Positions 35,893-43,229 of a stretch of 64,000 nt of DNA are shown here, piece after piece. The translations under genes were made by a program, and so were the position numbers. The notes beneath the pieces are model-generated. The model was not told the origin of the DNA. It saw only the letters and a program-made list of their open reading frames with translations, and searched no databases. The stretch is from NCBI RefSeq assembly GCF_030297015.1, contig NZ_AP028056.1, positions 2,614,939 through 2,678,938 of the forward strand, in the 5' to 3' direction. Source of the stretch: Brooklawnia propionicigenes. Its GTDB lineage: Bacteria; Actinomycetota; Actinomycetes; Propionibacteriales; Propionibacteriaceae. Each line of letters starts with the position of its first letter. Positions within the stretch are counted from its first letter, which is position 1.

Positions 35893-36612
35893 GTGACAGA
35901 TGGAAGCGAAGACGACGCGTGGCGGCGGCTCGCCGGCCTGGCCGAGACTCTCCACTCCCCGGCCACGCTGCGCGACGACGACCTTGCGCGCGCCGAGGAG
36001 CAGATGCGGGCAACCATCGATTCCCTCTCCCCGCATGTAGGCAGCGTCGCCGGCTGCGTCGCAGCACTCATCCACGAGGTGCGAGCTCAGAGGTCCGAAC
36101 TGGAGGAACTGAGACAACGCCTGGTCTCCGAAGCACGACTCGACCCTCTCACCGGCGTCCAGAACCGACTGCGAGGACGAGAGCTCCTCACGGAGTGGCA
36201 GCTCGCGGGCCAGCAGTTCACCGTCTGCTTCGTCGATCTCGACGGACTGAAGCTGGTGAACGACCATCTCGGCCACCACGAGGGCGACAGGTACCTGCGC
36301 TGCGTGGCGGAGAATCTGAACGCCCTGACCGAAGCGAACGCCGTTTGCCGGGTCGGCGGCGACGAGTTCCTCGTCCTGTTCCTGAACGCTGCTGAGGATG
36401 ACTGCCGTGACCTCATGGCTGGCGTCCAGACGAGACTTGCGGAAGCGTCACCGTCGACCGGGCCACAGTTCAGCATCAGCTACGGCATCGCCGGGGGAAT
36501 CAGTACCAGCCCGCGTGGCGAGGACCTGCTCCGCCTCGCCGACGAACGGATGTACCAGCACAAGGGAGCGCAGCATTCGCTGCGCAGCCCGGACCCCGCC
36601 ACCACCTCGTAG
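35893..36612 (+). CDS. GGDEF domain protein (probable diguanylate cyclase)
   Basis: This 239-residue soluble protein has an N-terminal helical part with a coiled coil (about residues 45-80) and a full GGDEF domain: LDPLTGVQNRLRGRELL, VCFVDLDGLKLVNDHLGHHEGD (split), RVGGDEFLVLF and SYGIAG. The active loop is intact, so it should make cyclic di-GMP; no RxxD inhibitory site is apparent before it. It has no sensor or membrane segment. It is 12 bp after the HAD gene and is the last gene of the operon, an unusual companion for biosynthetic enzymes. Confidence 0.88.
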   Translation: MTDGSEDDAWRRLAGLAETLHSPATLRDDDLARAEEQMRATIDSLSPHVGSVAGCVAALIHEVRAQRSELEELRQRLVSEARLDPLTGVQNRLRGRELLTEWQLAGQQFTVCFVDLDGLKLVNDHLGHHEGDRYLRCVAENLNALTEANAVCRVGGDEFLVLFLNAAEDDCRDLMAGVQTRLAEASPSTGPQFSISYGIAGGISTSPRGEDLLRLADERMYQHKGAQHSLRSPDPATTS

Positions 36613-36691
36613 GAGCCGCGATCACCCAGCATCAGATCCGCGTCCAGCCTGCCGGTCCAACCGCTTCCGGCCGCCGGCGGCCAGCCTACGA
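36607..36691. terminator. Inverted repeats between convergent island operons
   Basis: TCGTAGG (36607-36613) pairs with CCTACGA (36685-36691), each arm containing the stop codon of one converging gene. Inside lies the perfect palindrome GGCCGCCGGCGGCC at 36669-36682. Probably a bidirectional transcription end. Confidence 0.5.
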
Positions 36692-37468
36692 ACCCCGATG
36701 CTGCTCAGCGACGATCTGGGTCAACACCGACTCGGCCCTCTGGACCGCGTCGGACACAATCTCGCGCCCCAGTTCCGGAGTTGCTGCAGCAGCGTCACCG
36801 ATGATTCCGTCCGTGCTGAGACGACTATCGCCGGACTTCCACGGCCAGGTCACCCCACGATCCAAGATCTTCGCCCGGACATCCGGCTGCGCACCCTCGG
36901 GCAACGCGCCGGGCAACAAACTCACGTCCACCAGATGCGGCGCCAACTCCATCATCACCGACGTCTCACTCTTCCCCCCATGGACCTCGGGCCAGGCAGA
37001 GCCAGACTTGACGGACGACAAAGCCGTCGGGTGCAGGACCGCGACCGAGACGCCATAGGTCGACTGCAGCTCGTAGACCAACGCCTCAAGCACGCCGCGG
37101 TTGCCCCCATGGCCGTTCACCAACGCCAGGTTCCGCGACGCGCTGCTCTCAACAAGCCCCGCAACGATCCCGTGCAGGGTGGCGCAATAGGTGGCGACGG
37201 TGAGGCTGATCGTGCCCGGACTCCCTGCATGTTCACGTGACAAACCGAACGGGACAGTGGGTAGCCTCCACAGGTCAAGCTGCTCGCCGTATGCCGCCAC
37301 GAGCCGGTCTGTGAAACCTCCCGCCAGAACGGAGTCGGTCTCAATCGGCAGGTGGGGTCCGTGCTGCTCGGTCGAGCCGAGCGGCAAGCAGATGATCGAG
37401 TCTCGACCGACCAGCTCCCGCACCTGCTCCCTGGACAGGGCCGTGTAGTCACGCGCATCAGTCTTCAT
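36686..37468 (-). CDS. Creatininase-family amidohydrolase
   Basis: This 260-residue metal-dependent amidohydrolase has all family metal ligands: LPLGSTEQHGPHLPIETDS, the D of that segment, LVNGHGGNRGVLEAL, and HGGKSETSVMMEL. Family members open creatinine, process formamidopyrimidines (ArfB) or trim the mycofactocin peptide (MftE). It is the last gene of the minus-strand island operon, after an ATP-grasp and a radical SAM gene, so a role in making or trimming an amide in a small molecule or peptide fits. ATG 37468 follows GGAGG; a longer frame exists without a ribosome-binding site. Confidence 0.85.
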   Translation of the reverse strand: MKTDARDYTALSREQVRELVGRDSIICLPLGSTEQHGPHLPIETDSVLAGGFTDRLVAAYGEQLDLWRLPTVPFGLSREHAGSPGTISLTVATYCATLHGIVAGLVESSASRNLALVNGHGGNRGVLEALVYELQSTYGVSVAVLHPTALSSVKSGSAWPEVHGGKSETSVMMELAPHLVDVSLLPGALPEGAQPDVRAKILDRGVTWPWKSGDSRLSTDGIIGDAAAATPELGREIVSDAVQRAESVLTQIVAEQHRGS

Positions 37469-37589
37469 GCCAGGAACCTCCAACAACGTGGATGTGTGGG
37501 ACCGGTGGGACACCAGTCCCGTGCAAAATGCGATACTTGTAGGTGCTAGGCCGGTTGACGTGGAAGCGCCTCCCCGGCTCGAGGATCAT
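37458..37589 (-). CDS. Possible 43-residue small protein (uncertain)
   Basis: This short frame starts at ATG 37589 (MILEPGRRFHVNRPSTYKY), has CAGGG 8 nt upstream, and overlaps the creatininase start by 11 bp. It lies between the ATP-grasp and creatininase genes on the same strand, where a precursor peptide would be expected if the operon makes a modified peptide. Third-position GC is high only in the first half. It also covers a hairpin at 37498-37520. It may be nothing more than an intergenic frame. Confidence 0.25.
   Translation of the reverse strand: MILEPGRRFHVNRPSTYKYRILHGTGVPPVPHIHVVGGSWHED
37498..37520. promoter_or_regulatory. Hairpin upstream of the creatininase gene
   Basis: GGGACCGGTG pairs with CACCAGTCCC around a 3-nt loop, with one mismatch. 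It lies 30 bp upstream of the creatininase start. It may act as an mRNA structure or operator. Confidence 0.4.
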
Positions 37590-37668
37590 GGTGACCCTGC
37601 TTCAAGTCTCTCACCGCTCAGGCAGGGGGGTTCTGCGTTCGCGACCGTCGAGGCGGTGGCTGTCGACG

Positions 37669-38919
37669 TTAGCTGCGAGCGACTGCGTCCTGCTCGACGG
37701 CGAAGAAGGGTGAGAGGGATCTCAGGGCGCTGCGGCGGACTTCCTGTGTCCAGCGCTCGAGCGACCACTTGTCACTGCTGCGCGGCGCCACGGAGCGAAG
37801 GTGCTTCTCGCAGGCGGCATCGCTCCAGATGCGGGCATCGGGGTGATGGGGGAACAGTGCCTCGTTGACCTGGTCGAGCAGGTCGAGGATGTCGTCCTGG
37901 TGAGTGCTGCCGTGACGGGCCACGATGTCGACCACACCGAATGACAGTGTTCCGTTCAGCATGTGCGAGACGAGACTGAACCCCCCGCACACACGGGTGT
38001 TGATCTCGTGAGCCGTGAAGCGCCCGTCACTGACAACTCCATCCACCCCGAATGCGCCCTGGAAGCCCGTTTCCTGAGCGAGGCGCAACACCAAGTCGGC
38101 GAGACGGGCCGTGTCACTGTGTGAGAAGGAGGTGGCGTCGGCGACCGGGGCGAACACCCCGGGGGCGGTGACGCGCCCATCGGACTCGGTGTATCCGACG
38201 AGTGCCTCGACAGGGCCAAGGAAGCTCAGGCGATCCCCGATCAAGACGCCGTAGATGGTCGTCGGGCACCCCGTCATGAATCGCGACACTCGAACGCCGC
38301 GACAGGCGTGCAGCAGCCGGCGTGAGATGTCGGTGATGGCTTCGTCGCTGAGGCGTTGATGGATGAAGTACACATGATCCGAGGACATGGAGATCATGTC
38401 GTGGGGATCGCCGGCCGCCACGCAGGGTGTGCGGGAACGCAGTAGCTCCGCGAACTCGTCCGGGTCGCGGGTGTCGTTGAAGGGAATGTAGGTGACGTCG
38501 TAGCGGGCCTGTTGGCCCAAGATGGCGACTTGACTCTGTTTGGATTCGGCTTGTTTCCAGGCCGGTAAACGGGCGCCAATCACTGGTCTTCCGTCAAGTG
38601 TGGGGTGGCTGACGGGTGATCCGGCGTACACGACGGCCCGCTTGTGGGGGTCGATGGCGTGGAGTGACTGTAAGAGGTCCTCGTGGGGGTTTGCGAGGGT
38701 GTGGTCGAAGTCGCGGAAATACTCCGTGAGTGTTGCGCGGTCCTCTAACGCCCTGAGATGGGTGACCTCGGGTGCGCCGGCGTCGGTGAGGTAGGAATCG
38801 ATCACGTTGCGGGCCGCGTGCTGGTTCACGAGGATGACGGGCCGTCCGGCCAGGATGGGGGAAAGGTCCTCGATCAGCAGGTCACGAAGGTGCCGTACGA
38901 GTGTCTCGGTGTCAGGCAT
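37669..38919 (-). CDS. ATP-grasp family protein
   Basis: This 416-residue protein has a diverged ATP-grasp fold. The clearest parts are VSRFMTGCPTTIYGVLIGDR, FQGAFGVDGVVSDGRFTAHE followed by INTRVCGGFSL, which correspond to the ATP/Mg-binding strands and the ExNxR motif. Such enzymes ligate a carboxylate to an amine through an acyl phosphate. The N-terminal 150 residues (LAGRPVILVNQHAARNVID, AVVYAGSPVSHP) look like the preceding Rossmann-like domain. ATG 38919 overlaps the radical SAM gene by 8 bp; the upstream extension is out of context. Substrate unknown. Confidence 0.72.
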   Translation of the reverse strand: MPDTETLVRHLRDLLIEDLSPILAGRPVILVNQHAARNVIDSYLTDAGAPEVTHLRALEDRATLTEYFRDFDHTLANPHEDLLQSLHAIDPHKRAVVYAGSPVSHPTLDGRPVIGARLPAWKQAESKQSQVAILGQQARYDVTYIPFNDTRDPDEFAELLRSRTPCVAAGDPHDMISMSSDHVYFIHQRLSDEAITDISRRLLHACRGVRVSRFMTGCPTTIYGVLIGDRLSFLGPVEALVGYTESDGRVTAPGVFAPVADATSFSHSDTARLADLVLRLAQETGFQGAFGVDGVVSDGRFTAHEINTRVCGGFSLVSHMLNGTLSFGVVDIVARHGSTHQDDILDLLDQVNEALFPHHPDARIWSDAACEKHLRSVAPRSSDKWSLERWTQEVRRSALRSLSPFFAVEQDAVARS

Positions 38920-39922
38920 GCTGCGCTGCCTGGGGCGACTTTTTGAGGAATCGCATGCAGTCGGCGCACAGGTCGCATTGTCCGAAGTAGTCCTGGGGGT
39001 CAATGTGGCCACCGTTGCTGGCGACTTGGTCGACAAGTCCGTCGACTCCTTGGTCGAGGAGGGTCAACAAGATGGGGTCTGAGAACGGGTCGTAGGAGTC
39101 GAGTAGCTCGGTGATGGTGGACTGGTAGATGTTGCCGAGGATGGCGGCGCGACAGATGTGGACGTCACCGTTGGGCAGGAATCGCAGTGAGTGGACCTTG
39201 TCTGGCGAGTTGGCCCAAGGGATGTCGCTGCATCGTTGCACGGGTAGCTCTGGGAGCCGGGGATAGTAGTCGCTCAGGGTGTGACGGTTGAAGCCTGCGG
39301 GGATGATGGTGTTCCCCTGGGAGACGCGGACGCCATATTTGTCGACGAGGCCTGCGAGGAGCTGCTCGGTGGTCTGGTTGTATTCGTTCTGGTGCTCTCG
39401 CTGGACGACCCAGGATGGGTGGAGGAAGAGCTCGCTGAACCCGTTCGCTTGGAGTTGGGTGATGAACTGTTCGACGAACGGCAGCGGAATCCTGGGCTGG
39501 TGGAATGCGTCGACGGACAGGTGGACCAGGGTGACGCCGGAGTCGACGAGGCCCGCGACAGTGTCCGCGATCACCGATGGGTTTCTGCTGAAGAAGCCGT
39601 TCGTGATGAGTTCTCGGGAAGCGACGTTGTGGGTACGGGCGAGTTGGAAGAGTCGCTGGACTGTTGCTGGGTAGAGCAGTGGCTCACCGCCGTAGACCAT
39701 CATTGACGTCACGTTGCCCGCTGAGTAGAGGACCGTCGACGCCGATACCACCGCATCGAGGCCTTCGTAGGATCGATCCGGGTTGCGGTCGTCCGTCATG
39801 ACGGAGCAGTGCTCGCACCAGCCTGTGCACCGCTTGGTCAGGAGATACTCAACCCTGCTGACGTCCAGGAAGCCGGAATTTTGGGGGGAGGTGTGGTCGG
39901 CACCCGCGGGCGACTGTTCCAT
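38912..39922 (-). CDS. Radical SAM enzyme with SPASM-like C-terminus
   Basis: This 336-residue protein has a canonical radical SAM motif, YLLTKRCTGWCEHCSV (CX3CX2C) near residue 30, followed by MMVYGGEPLLYP (the GGE motif that binds SAM). The C-terminal half has RFLPNGDVHICRAAILGNIY and, after it, GQCDLCADCMRF, cysteines suited to an auxiliary Fe-S cluster. Such enzymes modify peptides or small molecules. It leads the operon with ATP-grasp and creatininase-like genes. Only 15 bp separate its ATG from an IS5 element; a TAGGCT box 6 nt before the ATG may still serve as the -10. Confidence 0.82.
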   Translation of the reverse strand: MEQSPAGADHTSPQNSGFLDVSRVEYLLTKRCTGWCEHCSVMTDDRNPDRSYEGLDAVVSASTVLYSAGNVTSMMVYGGEPLLYPATVQRLFQLARTHNVASRELITNGFFSRNPSVIADTVAGLVDSGVTLVHLSVDAFHQPRIPLPFVEQFITQLQANGFSELFLHPSWVVQREHQNEYNQTTEQLLAGLVDKYGVRVSQGNTIIPAGFNRHTLSDYYPRLPELPVQRCSDIPWANSPDKVHSLRFLPNGDVHICRAAILGNIYQSTITELLDSYDPFSDPILLTLLDQGVDGLVDQVASNGGHIDPQDYFGQCDLCADCMRFLKKSPQAAQHA

Positions 39923-39928
39923 GCCGTC

Positions 39929-39934
39929 AGCCTA
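39929..39934 (-). promoter_or_regulatory. TAGGCT -10 box left between the IS5 element and the radical SAM gene
   Basis: On the minus strand TAGGCT is followed by GACGGC and ATG, giving a leaderless arrangement. Any -35 must now lie inside the IS5 end, so the promoter may be weakened or hybrid. Confidence 0.4.
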
Positions 39935-39937
39935 CTA

Positions 39938-40952
39938 GAGCCTGTTACGAAAGTCGTTTGAGCCATCCGTTGATGACGGTGATGTGGGTGGTGGCGGCGA
40001 ATCGGACGGCGAGTTTGTCGTAGCGGGTGGCGAAGCCTCGGTGGTGTTTGAGCTTGTTGATGCCGCATTCGACGGCGTGGCGGTCCTTGTAGACGGCCGG
40101 GTCGAAGGCGGGTGGTCGGCCGCCCTGGCCGCCGCGGCGTTTCCGGTTGCGGGTCTGGTCCTTCGGGGTGGGGATGGTGGCCTTGATGTGGTGGGCGCGC
40201 AGCCAGGCCCGGTTCGCGCGGGAGGAGTAGGCCCGGTCCGCCAGGACCCGGTCGGGACAGCGGCGGGGTGCTCCGACCGGGTTGGCGACACAGATCGCCT
40301 CCAGCACGAGGGTGAACTCGGGGCTGTCGCCGGCCTGTCCGGCGGTGTGGTGGAAAGCGAGGACGCCGCGGTCCTGGTCGATGGCGAGATGGGTCTTGGT
40401 GGACCAGCCGCCCCGGGACCGTCCGAACCCGTGGTCGGCGGGTTCCCCGGCCACCAGGGTGATCGAGTCGTGGCGGGCGCCGGCGGCGTGGATGTGGCCG
40501 CGGCTGGTCGTGGAGTCGACCGACACCTGCCATTTCACCTTGCCGCGGGCCTGGGCGAGTGCTCGCAGGGCTGCCTCGATCTGGTCCCACACGCCGAGGA
40601 CCTGCCAGACGGCGAATAGGGCGTACACCCGTCCCCACGGGCCGTACCGGGAGGGCACGTCCCGCCACGGGCAGCCCACCCGGACCCGGAACCGGATCCC
40701 GTCGATCAGGGCGCGCAACGGCCACTTGCGGGGCCGTCCCCGCCGACACCGGGTCGGGAGGACGCTCTGCAGGAACCGCCACTGTGCGTCGGTGAGGTCA
40801 TGGCGACGGCTGGCATCTATCGTGGACACGAGGACTCCCGGGGAAGTAGGAGTGATTCGACACCAATCCGTCTACCCCGGGAGTCCTCCCACGCTCAGCA
40901 ACGACACGCTGACAAGCGCATCCCTAACACAAACCAATTTCGGAACAGGCTC
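39938..40952 (-). mobile_element. IS5-family insertion sequence, complete
   Basis: Terminal inverted repeats GAGCCTGTTACGAAA (39938-39952) and its partner at 40938-40952 (GAGCCTGTTCCGAAA read inward) differ at one base. The element is flanked by CTAG on both sides (39935-39938 and 40952-40955), fitting CTAG or TA target duplication. It carries one intact DDE transposase gene whose stop codon lies in the left repeat. Confidence 0.88.
39945..40829 (-). CDS. IS5-family DDE transposase
   Basis: This 294-residue transposase appears intact. The N-terminal DUF4096-type domain ([28 protein letters not shown]) is followed by the DDE core: [11 protein letters not shown] (first D), [14 protein letters not shown] (second D) and the Y(2)R(3)E(6)K-type signature near [21 protein letters not shown] (split by normal spacing). 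GTG start at 40829. A 12-bp inverted repeat (40832-40843 with 40875-40886) lies just upstream of the start and could shield it from outside transcription, as in other IS elements. Confidence 0.92.
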   Translation of the reverse strand: MSTIDASRRHDLTDAQWRFLQSVLPTRCRRGRPRKWPLRALIDGIRFRVRVGCPWRDVPSRYGPWGRVYALFAVWQVLGVWDQIEAALRALAQARGKVKWQVSVDSTTSRGHIHAAGARHDSITLVAGEPADHGFGRSRGGWSTKTHLAIDQDRGVLAFHHTAGQAGDSPEFTLVLEAICVANPVGAPRRCPDRVLADRAYSSRANRAWLRAHHIKATIPTPKDQTRNRKRRGGQGGRPPAFDPAVYKDRHAVECGINKLKHHRGFATRYDKLAVRFAATTHITVINGWLKRLS

Positions 40953-40954
40953 TA

Positions 40955-42191
40955 GTAGTGTGTCGCTGCTAATGATTTGTGTATGTTGAGGCTTGACTGT
41001 TTCCTGACCGATAATCGATCAGGAGGAGCCGCGTGATGCCCAGACCGAAGGATCATGTCGTTGAGTTGACGGATGCTGATCGTGCGTCGTTGACGCGGGT
41101 GGTCTCGCGTGGCGCGCACCCGGTCAGGACGGTCATGAGGGCGCGGGTTCTGCTCGAGCTCGACGAGAACGCCAGGGCGGTGCCGCACAGGCGGGTCGTC
41201 GCGGAGCGAGTGGGCGTGTCGATACAGACGGTGTATCTGATCGCGAAGCAGTTCACGGCCTCTGGCGGGGATGTTCATGCGGTGATCCACCGCAAGAAGC
41301 GGGTCACGCCGCCGGTGCCAGCGAAAGTGACCGGGGACGTCGAGGCCAGGGTGATCGCGTTGGCGTGCACAAGGCCACCGGAAGGGTATGACCGGTGGTC
41401 GCTGCGGCTGCTGGAGAAACACGTGGCCCTCACCGACGGGATCGGGCCGCTGGATCACTCCACGATCGGTCGGACCCTGAAAAAAGGGGGCTTCGTCCTC
41501 ACCTGAAAGCGTGCTGGACGATCCCGCCCAAAGCCAACGGCGAGTTCGTCGCGCGGATGGAGGACGTGCTGGAGGTCTACCACCGCCCCTACGACCCGGC
41601 CGTTCCGGTGGTCTGTATGGACGAAAAGCCATACCAGCTCCTCGGCCACGCCCGCGATCCGATCCCTGCCTGCCCGGGCCACGACCTCAAAGAAGACTCC
41701 GAGTACGTCCGGCACGGCACCTGCTCGATCTTCGTGTGGGTCGAGCCCCTCGCCGGCCGCCGCCGGGTCGACGCCCGGGCGCAGCGGACCCGGATCGACT
41801 GGGCCACGGAAATCGATCAGCTTCTCAACGTCGACTACCCCGACGCGCAACGGGTCGTCCTGGTCATGGACAACCTCAACACGCACACCCTCGGTTCGCT
41901 CTACGAAGCGTTCGAGCCAGCCAAAGCACGCGCGCTGGCCGAGCGGCTCGAGATCCACTACACACCCAAGCACGGCTCCTGGCTCAACATCGCCGAGATC
42001 GAGCTGTCCGCCCTGACCCGCCAGTGCCTGACCCGCCGGATCGACGACCTCGACATCCTCAACACCGAACTCGCCGCCTGGCAGGCCGCAACCAACGACG
42101 ACGAGCGCCAAGTCCGCTGGCAGTTCACCACGACCGACGCCCGCATCAAACTTCACCACCTATACCCAAACACTTAGCAGCGACACACTAC
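40955..42191 (+). mobile_element. IS630-family insertion sequence, complete
   Basis: Ends read GTAGTGTGTCGCTGCTAA inward from both sides (40955-40972 and 42174-42191, perfect), flanked by TA at 40953-40954 and 42192-42193, the IS630/Tc1 target. It abuts the IS5 element directly, sharing the CTAG that flanks it. Confidence 0.9.
41033..42177 (+). CDS. IS630-family transposase, two overlapping frames joined by frameshift
   Basis: The first frame (41033-41506) encodes the helix-turn-helix part ([20 protein letters not shown]) and [17 protein letters not shown]. The second frame (open from 41395, -1 relative, to 42177) encodes the DDE catalytic part: [23 protein letters not shown] and [13 protein letters not shown]. 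The overlap contains A6G5 at 41480-41490, a slippery tract where a -1 shift would produce the full enzyme, a known habit of this family. GTG 41033 or ATG 41036 follows AGGAGGAG. Confidence 0.85.
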
Positions 42192-42274
42192 TAGTGCTCC
42201 TGTCCCCCCAGACTCCAGTTGTGGGTGAGGAGGCGTTGAAGAACGTCGAGGAGGTCAAGCGGTGCAGCACTAGT
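42190..42274. repeat. 85-bp segment bounded by a 9-bp inverted repeat
   Basis: ACTAGTGCT (42190-42198) and AGCACTAGT (42266-42274) bound a non-coding stretch next to the IS630 right end. It may be the scar of a third element or a small non-autonomous one. Confidence 0.4.
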
Positions 42275-42456
42275 CACGCTTGCAGCGTAGGCCTCGCGGG
42301 CGCCAAGCCCGACATCGTGACAGCAGCCAGTTGGTGACTGGGGAACGCGCGGTTCTGCCGCAGAGTGCGTGAGGGTAGCCTGTCGGCTCCGGTTCCGAGC
42401 GCACGACCGACTTTGCCGCAGTGCGAACCACCCCTGCCGCTTGTGCGGAACTGAGC

Positions 42457-43026
42457 CTACTTGGCCCGGTGGTTCGGGCGTTCAGGTGCACCGCCAATGG
42501 CGGTCCAGTCCGCAGAGATAAAGGTCGTGGGCACGCCCGAGGTGGTGGCCTGGACTGTAACTCCGAACGAGACTCCACGGTCATCGAGGAACTGGAACTC
42601 CCAGCCAAGGTGGTCCTTGCTCTCGCGGACCTTGATCTTCCGCAGTTCTCCGGCTCGCAATTCGAACTTAGTCGCCAACCTCAACCGAGCCAGGCGTTCG
42701 GCTTCTTGGTCGTCGAGATAGCTGAGCTCATTATTACGCCGAGTCGCCCAATCGAGGAGCTTCCGCACATCGGGCCATAGCTTTCGTAGACCCGTGGCAA
42801 GTGACACGATCACCGCAACGTCACCGGCCGATGCGCCCCACTCGAACTCGGACAACCGGATCTCGACCACGTACCCGTCGCTGTTCGGGTAGAGCTCGAT
42901 GATCTTGTCACGAAGGGCGGCTACCTCAGGCAAGTCGGGCCAGCCCTCATACTCCACACTCACCACTTCATCCGCGTACAGATTGGGATAGCCGACTGAC
43001 TCGATCTCGATGAGCACGAGGCACAT
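42457..43026 (-). CDS. Uncharacterised protein in the defence segment
   Basis: This 189-residue protein is not recognised. It begins MCLVLIEIESVGYPNLYADE, continues with acidic strands (YVVEIRLSEFEWGASAGDVAV), a hydrophobic helix with VIVSLATGLRKLWPDV, and a charged C-terminal half rich in beta strands (FELRAGELRKIKVRESKDH, WEFQFLDDRGVSFGVTVQA). The GASAG-plus-hydrophobic segment resembles short conserved pieces of effector-associated proteins, but I cannot name a family. It stands alone, 203 bp from the TOTE helicase on the same strand. Coding quality supports this strand over the opposite one. Confidence 0.55.
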   Translation of the reverse strand: MCLVLIEIESVGYPNLYADEVVSVEYEGWPDLPEVAALRDKIIELYPNSDGYVVEIRLSEFEWGASAGDVAVIVSLATGLRKLWPDVRKLLDWATRRNNELSYLDDQEAERLARLRLATKFELRAGELRKIKVRESKDHLGWEFQFLDDRGVSFGVTVQATTSGVPTTFISADWTAIGGAPERPNHRAK

Positions 43027-43229
43027 CCTAGAGGTCGCCAGCAGATTGAGGGTTTCGACCTGGAACGGCGGTTAGTGAATCACGGCATTACGGCCACCCT
43101 CGACCTGTCTGACACGTCATACACACTGGCTGGAGCGCTGGGTCGGGACATCCTCAATTGCCGCGTGCAGTGCGCCCAATCGTGCCGGTGAACGTTTGCG
43201 GCTCCGAGCTGAAACGGGGGCGATACATG

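Noticed and set aside
36686-39922. Mycofactocin cluster
   Set aside because: A creatininase-family and a SPASM-like radical SAM gene are present, but there is no MftB-like chaperone, no MftD dehydrogenase, no glycosyltransferase and no clear MftA precursor.
39838-40782. Proline/arginine-rich frame over the IS5 transposase
   Set aside because: Out-of-frame shadow; the 39945-40829 frame carries the DDE transposase motifs.
42421-42780. Plus-strand frame opposite the 189-residue hypothetical gene
   Set aside because: Less protein-like composition and no ribosome-binding site. The minus-strand frame is longer and better balanced.
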